Assembly (NCBI GenBank): GCA_902788605.1
Contig: CADAKX010000001.1
Location: 62,001-126,000, forward strand
Length of the DNA: 64,000 bases
Origin: an uncultured Prevotellaceae bacterium
Lineage (GTDB): Bacteria > Bacteroidota > Bacteroidia > Bacteroidales > Bacteroidaceae
Direction: 5' to 3'
Shown here in pieces: positions 1 to 7,988 of the stretch. Each line of letters starts with the position of its first letter. The first letter of the stretch is position 1. A program made the translations under genes and the position numbers. The notes under the pieces are model-generated. The model did not search any database. It had not been told where the DNA came from and saw only the letters and a list, made by a program, of their open reading frames with translations.

Positions 1-641
1 TGAATCTTAATACGCTCAGCCATACGCTCAGACACCTTGACATTATGCTGACGTGACATGTATTCCTGGATGTCGGCTGTCAGATCGTCACCAGCCGTAC
101 GGATGGAGTTGTTTGACACGATACCACCCAATGAAATAACGGCAATCTCTGTAGAACCGCCACCGATATCAACAATCATATTGCCCTCGGGAGCCTCTAC
201 ATCAACGCCAATACCAATAGCTGCTGCCATCGGCTCGAAAATCAGATAGACATCGCGGCCGTCTGCATGCTCAGCAGAGTCGCGCACAGCACGAAGCTCC
301 ACCTCAGTAGAACCGCTGGGCACGCCAATCACCATACGCAGCGAAGGCGAGAAGAAATGACGGCCCGTGTGAACCATCTTTATCAGTCCGCGCATCATCT
401 GCTCACAGGCAGAGAAGTCGGCAATCACGCCATCACGCAAAGGACGGATGGTGCGGATATTGTCGTGTGTCTTTTCATACATCATCTTGGCCTGCTGTCC
501 CACGGCAATCATCTTATCCGTGCGACGGTCGAGTGCAACAACCGAAGGCTCGTCTACCACGATCTTGTCATCACTGATGATAATCGTGTTGGCTGTGCCA
601 AGGTCCATGGCCAGCTCTTGTCTGAAACTAAAAAATCCCAT
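1..641 (-). CDS. mreB: Rod shape-determining protein MreB, N-terminal part (cut by window start)
   Basis: This is the N-terminal part (about 213 codons) of the bacterial actin homologue that forms membrane-bound filaments and guides lateral peptidoglycan synthesis. The start ATG is at 641. The protein begins MGFFSFRQELAMDLGTANT, in which DLGTANT is the actin-type phosphate-binding loop. It continues with the EPSVVALD and GVIADF stretches that are characteristic of MreB. The C-terminal part lies to the left of the window. It begins 5 nt after the stop of the purine gene at 647-1240, so the two are probably cotranscribed, with mreC and mreD expected further on. I am confident of the family; only the end is missing. 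Confidence 0.95.
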   Translation of the reverse strand, partial: MGFFSFRQELAMDLGTANTIIISDDKIVVDEPSVVALDRRTDKMIAVGQQAKMMYEKTHDNIRTIRPLRDGVIADFSACEQMMRGLIKMVHTGRHFFSPSLRMVIGVPSGSTEVELRAVRDSAEHADGRDVYLIFEPMAAAIGIGVDVEAPEGNMIVDIGGGSTEIAVISLGGIVSNNSIRTAGDDLTADIQEYMSRQHNVKVSERMAERIKI

Positions 642-646
642 TCTAA

Positions 647-1240
647 TTATTTTGTAAACCAACTGTGAATAGCGGTGTCATAATGACTGCTGACACCAAA
701 GGCACGAGCTGCGAACATCTTACGGTCCTCAATATCTGTTTGAGCGCCTTTCTTGTTCAGGATATCAAGCAGCACGCTGTACTCAGCCTTCGAAGGAACA
801 ATAACAACGTCCTTGAAGTTCTTGGCACCAGCACGAATCAGAGAAATGCCGCCAATATCAATCTTCTCGATGATATCGGCCTCGTCAGCACCACTGGCCA
901 CGGTCTGCTCAAAGGGATAGAGGTCAACAATAACCAGATCAATCTCGGGAATCTCATACTGAGCCATCTGCTCACGATCGCCTTCATTCTCACGACGTCC
1001 CAAGATACCTCCGAACACTTTGGGATGCAGCGTCTTTACACGACCGCCCAGAATTGAAGGATAGGTTGTTACGTCCTCAACCTTCTGGCAATCATAACCT
1101 TGCTCTTCGATGAATTTCTGCGTACCGCCTGTCGACAAGAAGCGTACGCCCTCTTCATTAAGTTTCTTCAACAACTCGTCCAACCCGTCTTTGTGGAACA
1201 CAGAAATCAATGCTGTTTTAATCTTTCTAACTTCAGCCAT
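647..1240 (-). CDS. purH: IMP cyclohydrolase, stand-alone PurH N-terminal domain
   Basis: The protein is 197 aa and matches the MGS-like IMP cyclohydrolase domain of PurH, which closes FAICAR to IMP in the last step of purine synthesis. Visible family signatures are ALISVFHKDGL near the N-terminus, FLSTGGTQ, GGRVKTLHPKVFGG and IDIGGISLIRAGAKN. The usual bifunctional PurH is about 500-590 aa, because an AICAR formyltransferase domain follows. Here the frame stops after AIHSWFTK and mreB starts 5 nt later, so that domain is absent, not frameshifted. AICAR formyltransferase would have to be encoded elsewhere in the genome. The start is the ATG at 1240; a TACCTTTG -7 box lies at 1276-1283 on the same strand. 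Confidence 0.9.
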   Translation of the reverse strand: MAEVRKIKTALISVFHKDGLDELLKKLNEEGVRFLSTGGTQKFIEEQGYDCQKVEDVTTYPSILGGRVKTLHPKVFGGILGRRENEGDREQMAQYEIPEIDLVIVDLYPFEQTVASGADEADIIEKIDIGGISLIRAGAKNFKDVVIVPSKAEYSVLLDILNKKGAQTDIEDRKMFAARAFGVSSHYDTAIHSWFTK

Positions 1241-1275
1241 ACCTATTTTTATATAACGTTATATATTTGAGGGTG

Positions 1276-1283
1276 CAAAGGTA
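1276..1283 (-). promoter_or_regulatory. -7 promoter box for purH-mreB
   Basis: On the minus strand this reads TACCTTTG, a match to the Bacteroidetes -7 consensus TAnnTTTG, followed by GC. It lies about 35 nt upstream of the purH start. No good TTTG -33 element is visible at the usual 19-21 nt spacing. Confidence 0.55.
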
Positions 1284-1386
1284 CAAAATAATTCGTTATT
1301 AGCCATTCATTATCCATAATTATTTTGCGAAACATCTATTTTTTTTATTGCAAATCAAAGACGACTGCAAATAATTCTTAAAACGT

Positions 1387-1417
1387 TTTGCAATTCACCC
1401 ATTTTATAGTACCTTTG
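1387..1417 (+). promoter_or_regulatory. Promoter for the ftsX-uppP-truB-queA-folK run
   Basis: TTTG at 1387-1390 and TACCTTTG at 1410-1417 are separated by 19 nt, as in the Bacteroidetes sigma-70 promoter. The ftsX start follows after about 43 nt. The next genes are tightly spaced on the same strand without another clear promoter, so they probably form one transcript. Confidence 0.65.
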
Positions 1418-1460
1418 CAGAATTATTTTACGAATTTGCCTATATAGGCTCATTTTTCAA

Positions 1461-2339
1461 ATGAGAAAAGGAAAAAAAATGAATAAACGCAGACATCGTC
1501 TGCAGATGGTGACACTCTGCATCAGTGCAACGATGGTTCTGGTTTTATTGGGTTTAGTAGTACTTTCCGTGCTCACCGCCCACAACCTCCAGAAGAACCT
1601 GCGTGAAAATATTGAAATAAGCGTTATTTTGGAAGATACGGTATCTGTCAAAGACGGAACCGTTCTGGGTTCGTATATCAAGACCAAGCCTTATGCTCGC
1701 GAGGTGGTTTACATCAGCAGCGAAGACGCATTGAAGACTGCCAAGGACGAGATGGGCATTGACCCCACCGAGTTTGCTGGCTGCAACCCCTTCTCTGCCG
1801 AACTGACGGTGAAGTTGGAAGCCGAATATGCCAACACCGATTCACTGCAGAAGATTGCCAACACACTACGCAAGAACAGCAAGGTTGTTGACGTGGCCTA
1901 TACAAAAGACGAGATAGAGGGAATGAATCGCATCCTTGAGCCCATCAGCATTGCATTGCTTATCCTGTCGGCATTGCTTATATTCATTTGCTACACGTTG
2001 ATTAGCAACTCCGTACAGCTAAGTATCTACTCGCGGCGCTTTATCATCCACACGATGAAACTTGTGGGAGCCTCATGGGGTTTCATCCGCAAGCCATTCC
2101 TAAGGCAAGCCATCTTCGTGGGACTGATATCAGCCACGCTGACATGCATCCTGCTGGGAGCCATTATCTATGGCCTACTGCCATACATGCCGCATGTTCA
2201 GGAGATTATGACATGGCACGAGTTGGCATTCACAGCTGCCTGCGTCTTTATTTTCGGATTTGTGATCATGGTGCTATGCACCTATCTCTCCGTCAACAAG
2301 TTCCTGCGCATGACTGCTGGTGAGCTATATAAGATTTAA
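1461..2339 (+). CDS. ftsX: Cell division protein FtsX
   Basis: This 292-aa membrane protein has the FtsX layout: one transmembrane segment near residues 20-42, an extracytoplasmic domain of about 120 residues, then three membrane segments (about 164-190, 215-240 and 258-282) that belong to the FtsX permease domain. FtsX pairs with the ATPase FtsE and couples cell division to activation of peptidoglycan hydrolases. No ftsE is adjacent. An in-frame ATG at 1479, preceded by a purine-rich stretch, is an alternative start that removes six residues. The length is normal for Bacteroidetes FtsX. Confidence 0.88.
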   Translation: MRKGKKMNKRRHRLQMVTLCISATMVLVLLGLVVLSVLTAHNLQKNLRENIEISVILEDTVSVKDGTVLGSYIKTKPYAREVVYISSEDALKTAKDEMGIDPTEFAGCNPFSAELTVKLEAEYANTDSLQKIANTLRKNSKVVDVAYTKDEIEGMNRILEPISIALLILSALLIFICYTLISNSVQLSIYSRRFIIHTMKLVGASWGFIRKPFLRQAIFVGLISATLTCILLGAIIYGLLPYMPHVQEIMTWHELAFTAACVFIFGFVIMVLCTYLSVNKFLRMTAGELYKI

Positions 2340-2374
2340 GGTTCAAAAATTGAAATTTAAACTTTCTAAAATAC

Positions 2375-2596
2375 ATGGACAAGAGTAATTTTGCGTTCGG
2401 AAGAACAAACTTCATTCTGCTGGCAATAGGTATGGCCATCGTTGTCATCGGTTTCATATTAATGGCCGGCGGTGGTTCCACTCAGGAAGCTTACAACCCT
2501 GAGATTTTCAGTGCTCGCCGCATCAAGGTAGCTCCACTGGTGTGCCTATTTGGCTTCGTTTCTATGATTTATGCCGTTGTGCACAAAAGCAAGTAA
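2375..2596 (+). CDS. DUF3098 family small membrane protein
   Basis: This 73-aa protein has two predicted membrane segments, about residues 13-32 and 52-69, joined by a short loop containing YNPEIFSARRI. This layout and the FSxRRI loop match the DUF3098 family of Bacteroidetes, which is usually encoded between ftsX and uppP as here. Its function is unknown. It lies 3 nt before uppP and is probably cotranscribed with ftsX and uppP, which suggests a role in the cell envelope; that last point is inference from position. Confidence 0.8.
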   Translation: MDKSNFAFGRTNFILLAIGMAIVVIGFILMAGGGSTQEAYNPEIFSARRIKVAPLVCLFGFVSMIYAVVHKSK

Positions 2597-2599
2597 GAC

Positions 2600-3457
2600 A
2601 TGGATTGGTTAGAGACTATTATCATTGCTATTGTAGAGGGACTCACCGAGTTTCTGCCAGTTTCATCAACTGGCCACATGATTATTACCCAAAACCTATT
2701 AAATGTGCCACAAGGCGACCCCTTTGTTCACGCCTTCACATTTATCATCCAGTTCGGAGCCATCCTGTCCGTAGTCTGCTTGTATTGGAAGCAGTTCTTC
2801 CAGTTCAATCATACGCCCACACCAGAGGGCAGCAACATGATACAAAAGCTGAAGCACAAGTACAATTTCTACTGGCTGCTTATCGTAGGCGTCCTGCCTG
2901 CTGTCGTGATAGGACTGGTCGCAAAGAAGTCAGGATTACTCGACTGGCTCCTTGACAGCGTCGAGGTGGTGGCAGTCATGCTCGTCATTGGTGGTGTCTT
3001 CATGCTCTACTGCGACAAACTGTTCAACAAGGGGACTGACGAGACAAAGCTGAACGAAAAGCGAGCCTTCAACATTGGTCTTTACCAGTGTATCTCGGTC
3101 ATTCCTGGTGTATCGCGTTCTATGGCAACCATCGTTGGTGGTATGACGCAAGGACTGACTCGCAAGCGTGCTGCTGAATTCTCTTTTTTCCTGGCGGTTC
3201 CCACGATGGCAGGCGCCACATTGCTCGACTTGCTTGATTTGCTGAAAGAAGATGCCGCATGGGCCACTCCCCACAACATCACAATGCTTATCTTAGGCTG
3301 TGTGGTGGCATTCATCGTGGCATTATTGGCCATGAAGTGGTTTGTGGCCTTCCTCACCAAATATGGTTTCAAGGCATTTGGCATCTATCGCATCATCGTT
3401 GGCAGCATCATCATTATATTACTGCTGACAGGGCACTCACTCGCAATGGTTGATTAA
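2600..3457 (+). CDS. uppP: Undecaprenyl-diphosphatase UppP (BacA family)
   Basis: This 285-aa integral membrane enzyme removes a phosphate from undecaprenyl diphosphate to recycle the lipid carrier for peptidoglycan and O-antigen synthesis. The two catalytic signatures are present: EGLTEFLPVSSTGHM near residues 12-27 and PGVSRSMATI near residues 167-177. The rest is a series of hydrophobic segments, and the length is normal for the family. It starts 3 nt after the DUF3098 gene and ends 4 nt before the truB ATG, so it lies in the middle of the ftsX-folK run. Confidence 0.95.
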   Translation: MDWLETIIIAIVEGLTEFLPVSSTGHMIITQNLLNVPQGDPFVHAFTFIIQFGAILSVVCLYWKQFFQFNHTPTPEGSNMIQKLKHKYNFYWLLIVGVLPAVVIGLVAKKSGLLDWLLDSVEVVAVMLVIGGVFMLYCDKLFNKGTDETKLNEKRAFNIGLYQCISVIPGVSRSMATIVGGMTQGLTRKRAAEFSFFLAVPTMAGATLLDLLDLLKEDAAWATPHNITMLILGCVVAFIVALLAMKWFVAFLTKYGFKAFGIYRIIVGSIIIILLLTGHSLAMVD

Positions 3458-3461
3458 CATC

Positions 3462-4163
3462 ATGAACTTTCACGAAGGAGAATTCATCTATATCAACAAG
3501 CCCTATCGGATGTCATCATTCGGTGCGCTGGCCTATGTCCGCACCCGTCTGTCGAAAGCACTTCGCGTCAAGCGACTGAAGACTGGACACGCAGGTACAC
3601 TCGACCCGCTGGCCACAGGTGTGCTAATCCTCTGCACAGGGAAAGCCACCAAGCGCATTGAATCGCTTCAATACGCATCGAAAGAATACACGGCCACCCT
3701 GCAACTGGGAGCGACGACCCCCAGCTACGATATGGAGCACACCGTGAATATGACCTACCCCACTCGCCATATCACCCGCGAGCTGATTGAACAGACGTTA
3801 CCCAAGTTTCTGGGTGAGATACAGCAGGTGCCACCCGAATACTCCGCCTGCAGTATTGGTGGCGACCGCGCCTATAAACTGGCCCGTCGTGGCGAGAAGG
3901 TGGAACTGAAACCCAAGACGTTGTGCATCGACGAGATTGAGTTGACAGACTTCAACCCCACCACCATGCAGATGAGCATCCGCGTGGTTTGCGGAAAGGG
4001 CACCTATATCCGCGCCTTGGCCCGCGACATCGGTGAAGCTCTGGGAAGCGGCGCATTCCTCACCGCCCTGTGCAGAACCCGTTTAGGCGATGTACGCATC
4101 GAAGACTGCCTGACGTTGGACGAGTTTCCAGAATGGCTCAAAAAACAAGAAATAGAATTTTAA
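3462..4163 (+). CDS. truB: tRNA pseudouridine(55) synthase TruB
   Basis: This enzyme makes pseudouridine at position 55 in the T loop of tRNAs. The signature KTGHAGTLDPLATGV contains the catalytic aspartate, Asp48 from this start. The later VRVVCGKGTYIRALARDIG stretch is also typical. I chose the ATG at 3462 over a TTG at 3450, because the TTG lies inside the end of uppP and adds only four residues. The protein is 233 aa, on the short side for TruB because the C-terminal PUA-like part is reduced, as in other Bacteroidetes. Confidence 0.95.
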   Translation: MNFHEGEFIYINKPYRMSSFGALAYVRTRLSKALRVKRLKTGHAGTLDPLATGVLILCTGKATKRIESLQYASKEYTATLQLGATTPSYDMEHTVNMTYPTRHITRELIEQTLPKFLGEIQQVPPEYSACSIGGDRAYKLARRGEKVELKPKTLCIDEIELTDFNPTTMQMSIRVVCGKGTYIRALARDIGEALGSGAFLTALCRTRLGDVRIEDCLTLDEFPEWLKKQEIEF

Positions 4164-4180
4164 ATTTTATAGTACGATAT

Positions 4181-5323
4181 ATGAAACTATCGCAATTCAA
4201 ATTCAAACTCCCCGAGGACTTGGTGGCTCTCTATCCACCTCACCGTGCTTTTGAAAACGAGGACGGCACCATAGACCGCGTCTACAACCGCGACCAGTGC
4301 AAGCTCATGGTGGTTCACCGTAAGAGTCAGAAGATTGATATCTTCAAGAAAGACGCTGAGGGCAACGACACGGAGGAGTTCATGACTTTCCGTAATCTAG
4401 TTGACTACTTTGATGAAGGAGACACCTTCATCTTTAATGACACTAAGGTATTCCCCGCTCGCCTCTATGGCACCAAGGAGAAGACCGATGCTAAGATTGA
4501 GGTGTTCCTGCTGCGCGAGCTTAATGAGGAATTGCGTCTGTGGGACGTATTGGTAGAGCCCGCCCGCAAGATCCGTATTGGCAACAAGCTTTTCTTCGAC
4601 GGCGACGGCCCCATGGTGGCTGAGGTTATCGACAACACCACCTCACGTGGACGCACACTGCGTTTCCTTTACGACTGCCCCCACGACGAGTTCAAGCAGG
4701 AACTCTTCGCATTGGGTTCTGCTCCCCTGCCCCGCTATATTGTAGATCGCCGCAAGGCTGAGCCCGATGACATGGAGCAGTTCCAGACCATCTATGCAAA
4801 GAACGAGGGTGCCGTCACAGCTCCTTCAACCGGCTTGCACTTCAGCCGCGAGCTGATGAAGATGATGGAGATTCGCGGCTATCAGTTTGCCTACATCACC
4901 GTTCATTGCAGCTTGGGCTCTTTCGACCCCATCGAGGTTGAGGATCTGACCAAGCACAAGATGAATTCCGAGCAAATGATTATCTCTGACGAGGCTTGTA
5001 AGATGGTGAATGAAGCCAAGCAGGCAGGTCATAAGATTTGTGCCGTAGGCATCAGCACCATGCGTGCCACAGAGAGTGCAGTAGGCACCGATGGAATGTT
5101 GAAGGAGTTTGAGGGATGGACCAACAAGTTCATCTTCCCTCCCTACGAGTTCGGCCTGGCCAACTCTATCATCACCAACTTCTATCATCCTGAGTCAACC
5201 ATGATGATGGCAACAGCAGCCTTTGCTGGCTATGAACTCACAATAGAAGCATACAAGCTAGCTCTCAAGCACAAATTCATGTTTGGCTGCTATGGCGACG
5301 CCATGCTGGTGGTAGACGATTGA
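4181..5323 (+). CDS. queA: S-adenosylmethionine:tRNA ribosyltransferase-isomerase QueA
   Basis: QueA moves the ribosyl group of S-adenosylmethionine onto 7-aminomethyl-7-deazaguanine in tRNA, the penultimate step to queuosine. The N-terminus KLSQFKFKLPEDLVALYP, the DTFIFNDTKVFPARLYG segment and GAVTAPSTGLHFS are strong family signatures. The start ATG at 4181 is 17 nt after truB. The open frame extends upstream into truB, but those codons are a shadow of that gene. The protein is 380 aa. It sits next to truB, another tRNA-modification gene. Confidence 0.95.
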   Translation: MKLSQFKFKLPEDLVALYPPHRAFENEDGTIDRVYNRDQCKLMVVHRKSQKIDIFKKDAEGNDTEEFMTFRNLVDYFDEGDTFIFNDTKVFPARLYGTKEKTDAKIEVFLLRELNEELRLWDVLVEPARKIRIGNKLFFDGDGPMVAEVIDNTTSRGRTLRFLYDCPHDEFKQELFALGSAPLPRYIVDRRKAEPDDMEQFQTIYAKNEGAVTAPSTGLHFSRELMKMMEIRGYQFAYITVHCSLGSFDPIEVEDLTKHKMNSEQMIISDEACKMVNEAKQAGHKICAVGISTMRATESAVGTDGMLKEFEGWTNKFIFPPYEFGLANSIITNFYHPESTMMMATAAFAGYELTIEAYKLALKHKFMFGCYGDAMLVVDD

Positions 5324-5342
5324 TGACTTTAAGATTTGAGAT

Positions 5343-5837
5343 TTGAAGTCTAAGGTTTTGCATCAGGTGTATCTCGGACTTGGCTCTAATCTGGGAGACA
5401 AGGAAGAAAACATACGCAAAGCCATCATCTTGATAAACGAGCAGATTGGCACCGTGGTGCGCCAGTCTGCTCTTTTCTATTCTGAGCCATGGGGTTTCGA
5501 TTCCCCCAATCAGTTTGTCAATGCCGCCATCTGCGTCAGCACCACACTCACACCTCACGAGGTATTAAAGGCCAACCAGCGCATCGAGAAGCAATTAGGT
5601 AAGACCGAGAATCATTCTACCGAGCGCATCCTCCAGCCATCAGACACCAACTATCAGCCATCAGCCATCACCTACCACGACCGTCCTATCGACATCGACA
5701 TTCTGCTCTACGACGATCTGCATATCGACGAGCCGGAACTAAAAATCCCCCATCCGCTGATGCAGATGAGGGACTTTGTGATGATTCCTCTTCGTGAAAT
5801 CTGGATTACTTACGCAGACCCAGAGCCTTCACGATAG
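5343..5837 (+). CDS. folK: 2-amino-4-hydroxy-6-hydroxymethyldihydropteridine diphosphokinase FolK
   Basis: FolK transfers pyrophosphate from ATP to 6-hydroxymethyl-dihydropterin in folate synthesis. The N-terminal VYLGLGSNLGDKEENI, the LFYSEPWGF loop and HDRPIDIDILLYDD near residues 113-126 are diagnostic. Two things are odd. The first usable start is a TTG at 5343, because an in-frame stop lies at 5337-5339. About 17 residues (TERILQPSDTNYQPSAI) separate LGKTENHS from the RPIDIDIL motif, where relatives usually have only a few; the DNA there is a catcag-type short repeat. The gene overlaps the convergent rpsO by 32 nt. Confidence 0.88.
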   Translation: MKSKVLHQVYLGLGSNLGDKEENIRKAIILINEQIGTVVRQSALFYSEPWGFDSPNQFVNAAICVSTTLTPHEVLKANQRIEKQLGKTENHSTERILQPSDTNYQPSAITYHDRPIDIDILLYDDLHIDEPELKIPHPLMQMRDFVMIPLREIWITYADPEPSR

Positions 5838-6075
5838 CACGATAACGATTGATATCGTTAACGTAGAGATACTTCAGCAACTTACGACGACGACCTACCA
5901 TCTTAGTCAGTGAACGAGCGGTAGCATTGTCCTTGTGATTCTTCTTCAGGTGCTCCGTCAGGTGCTTAATACGATAGGTGAACAGTGCAATCTGGCTCTC
6001 TGCGCTACCAGTATCAGTAGCACCCTTGCCAAACTCAGTGAAGATCTCTACCTTCTTTGCTTGATTGAGATACAT
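5806..6075 (-). CDS. rpsO: 30S ribosomal protein S15
   Basis: This 89-aa protein binds 16S rRNA in the platform of the small subunit. The sequence has the S15 pattern: DTGSAESQIALFTYRIKHL, then HKDNATARSLTKMVGRRRKLL and a tail ending YRAIVKALGLRK. The length is exactly that of most S15 proteins. Its promoter is at 6190-6221, which leaves an mRNA leader of about 105 nt. S15 often controls its own translation through leader structure, and a small stem TCGG-AAAA-CCGA can be drawn near the leader 5' end, but regulation here is only inferred. Confidence 0.97.
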   Translation of the reverse strand: MYLNQAKKVEIFTEFGKGATDTGSAESQIALFTYRIKHLTEHLKKNHKDNATARSLTKMVGRRRKLLKYLYVNDINRYRAIVKALGLRK

Positions 6076-6189
6076 AATTGTTTGTGTAATGATTAATAAT
6101 TTGTTGCCATAACATTCTTCCCATGTCTGTCGCCTTAATCACAACGAGTCAACATCGTCGAATGCATCGGATTTTCCGAAAAGCGGGTG

Positions 6190-6221
6190 CAAAGGTACGC
6201 AATTTATTTGGAATTTACAAA
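6190..6221 (-). promoter_or_regulatory. Promoter for rpsO
   Basis: On the minus strand TTTG (plus 6218-6221) and TACCTTTG (plus 6190-6197) are 20 nt apart, a full Bacteroidetes promoter. It overlaps the oppositely directed promoter at 6207-6238, so rpsO and the radical SAM gene are read divergently from interleaved promoters. Confidence 0.65.
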
Positions 6222-6238
6222 TTTTTTGAGTACTTTTG
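6207..6238 (+). promoter_or_regulatory. Promoter for the radical SAM gene, nearly leaderless
   Basis: TTTG at 6207-6210 and TACTTTTG at 6231-6238 have 20 nt between them. Transcription should start near 6244, only about 2 nt before the ATG at 6246, so the mRNA would be almost leaderless. This also argues against the longer frame that runs back to 6123. Confidence 0.6.
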
Positions 6239-6245
6239 CATTCGT

Positions 6246-7022
6246 ATGTCAACAATTATCTATCCATCGCCCATCTTTGGGCCCGTACATAGCCGTCGTT
6301 TAGGCATTTCACTAGGTATCAACCTGTTACCTGCCGACGGCAAGGTTTGTTCCTTCGACTGCATCTATTGTGAATGCGGCTTCAATGAGGACCACCGTCC
6401 CCAGAAACCCATGCCCACTCGCGAGGAGGTTGCCAAGAAGCTGAAAGAGAAACTGCAGCAGATGAAAGCCGAGGGACAACTGCCCGATGTGCTCACATTT
6501 GCTGGTAATGGCGAACCCACCTGCCATCCACATTTTGCCGAGATTATCGACGATACTATCTGCCTGCGTAACCAGTATTGTCCTCGGGCCAAGGTATCAG
6601 TACTCAGCAATTCCACGATGATTCATCGTCAGCAGGTGCACGATGCCCTGATGCGCGTCGACAACAATATTTTGAAACTCGACACCGTGGACCCCATATA
6701 TATTAATAAGGTGGACCACCCTGCAGGCACCTATGACGTCAACGTTATCATCGAACGCATGAAAGCGTTCAAGGGGCACATCATCATACAGACCATGTTT
6801 ATGCGTGGCGAGTGCAAGGGCGAAAGCGTCGACAACACCAGTGAGGCCTTCGTTGCGCCTTGGCTGAAGGCCGTCGAAGCCATTAAGCCCCAGCAGGTGA
6901 TGGTCTATACCATCGACCGCGAGACACCAGCTCAGGGTCTTTTGAAGGCCACTCATGAACAACTTGATGGCATACGCGATCGCGTTATTGCCTTGGGCAT
7001 CCCCTGCTCAGCCAGTTACTAA
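6246..7022 (+). CDS. Radical SAM protein (COG0731-like)
   Basis: This 258-aa radical S-adenosylmethionine enzyme has the iron-sulfur cluster motif CSFDCIYC (Cys35, Cys39, Cys42; CX3CX2C) just after GISLGINLLP. The FAGNGEPTCHPHF stretch fits the SAM-contact region. The short N-terminus with GPVxSRRLG is shared with the group annotated as wyosine-like radical SAM proteins (COG0731), but bacteria do not make wyosine and the substrate is unknown. The start at 6246 is set by the promoter at 6207-6238. The next gene, an amidohydrolase, follows after 20 nt and is probably cotranscribed. Confidence 0.85.
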   Translation: MSTIIYPSPIFGPVHSRRLGISLGINLLPADGKVCSFDCIYCECGFNEDHRPQKPMPTREEVAKKLKEKLQQMKAEGQLPDVLTFAGNGEPTCHPHFAEIIDDTICLRNQYCPRAKVSVLSNSTMIHRQQVHDALMRVDNNILKLDTVDPIYINKVDHPAGTYDVNVIIERMKAFKGHIIIQTMFMRGECKGESVDNTSEAFVAPWLKAVEAIKPQQVMVYTIDRETPAQGLLKATHEQLDGIRDRVIALGIPCSASY

Positions 7023-7042
7023 CACTACAAAACATACTCCCA

Positions 7043-7933
7043 ATGGAAAAACTCATCATCGATGCTCACTCGCATCTCTGGCTCCGCCAGGATACCGTCG
7101 TCGACGGTCAACCCATTCGTACCACAACCAACGGACGCAGTCTCTTCTTTGGCGAGGAGGTACAGATGCTACCCCCCTTTATGATTGACGGCAAGAACAC
7201 GGCCGAGGTCTTCCTTTCTAATATGAACTACGCCCAAGTGGCTGCTGCCGTAGTAGTGCAAGAGGTCATCGATGGCTGTCAGAACGACTATCTGACACAG
7301 GTTCAGAAGCAATACCCCAACCGTTTCTTCTGCATGGGTATGGCGTGGACCGAGGAAGAGGCAAAGGCTGTCATCAATGCTGGATTAAAAGGTATCGCCT
7401 TCCCTGGCCACCGCATGCACGAACCGCTGCAGACGCTGATGCCCATCTTCAAGTTGATGGAGGAGAAGGGCATGGTGCTCTCGATGTGCTTGGGCGATGA
7501 CGAGAAGCAGATAGCCCAGATGGCAGAGGTTATCCAGGAGTGCCCCAACCTGAAGGTGGCTATCGGCCATTTTGGCATGGTGACCACACCGTCGTTCAAG
7601 AGTCAGGTTCTGCTAGCTCGCCAGGGTAAGAACGTAATGATAGAGAGTGGTGGCATCACCTGGCTCTATAACGCCGAGTTCTATCCCTACCCCTCAGCTA
7701 TCCGCAGCATTCGTGAGGCTGCAGACTGGGTGGGCATGGACCGCCTGATGTGGGGATCCGACTATCCACGCACCATCACCGCCATCACCTATAAGATGTC
7801 GTATGACTTCGTGGAGAAGAGCAACGAACTCACAGCAAAAGAGAAGGCACAGTTCCTGGGCAAGAATGCCCTCCAGTTCTATGGTTTCCACGACCTGCCC
7901 TCACTGCCCTACGTCAAAAACATGTCGGAATAA
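7043..7933 (+). CDS. Amidohydrolase family protein (TIM-barrel metal hydrolase)
   Basis: The 296-aa protein begins MEKLIIDAHSHLW with the metal-binding HxH motif (His9 and His11). Later AIGHFG and the WGSDYP motif near residue 238 supply a metal ligand and the catalytic aspartate expected for the amidohydrolase-2 group (PF04909), which includes lactonases, decarboxylases and sugar-acid hydrolases. The substrate cannot be told from the sequence. It follows the radical SAM gene by 20 nt and ends at a strong hairpin terminator. No signal peptide is visible, so it is cytoplasmic. Confidence 0.8.
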   Translation: MEKLIIDAHSHLWLRQDTVVDGQPIRTTTNGRSLFFGEEVQMLPPFMIDGKNTAEVFLSNMNYAQVAAAVVVQEVIDGCQNDYLTQVQKQYPNRFFCMGMAWTEEEAKAVINAGLKGIAFPGHRMHEPLQTLMPIFKLMEEKGMVLSMCLGDDEKQIAQMAEVIQECPNLKVAIGHFGMVTTPSFKSQVLLARQGKNVMIESGGITWLYNAEFYPYPSAIRSIREAADWVGMDRLMWGSDYPRTITAITYKMSYDFVEKSNELTAKEKAQFLGKNALQFYGFHDLPSLPYVKNMSE

Positions 7934-7947
7934 GACGTCATAACAAC

Positions 7948-7988
7948 AAAAAAGAATAGCCGCTGATTATTCAGTGGCTATTCTTTTT
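7948..7988. terminator. Bidirectional hairpin terminator that embeds a stop codon
   Basis: A near-perfect stem of about 19 bp (left arm AAGAATAGCCGCTGA, right arm TCAGTGGCTATTCTT, with one G-T pair) around the loop TTAT is flanked by A and T runs, so it can stop transcription in both directions. It lies between the convergent amidohydrolase gene and the TonB-domain gene. The last codons and the TGA of the latter (stop at 7971-7973) lie inside the hairpin. Confidence 0.85.

Noticed and set aside
267-668. Open frame of 133 aa on the plus strand opposite mreB
   Set aside because: It is a shadow of mreB; the minus-strand protein has clear actin-fold motifs, this one has none.
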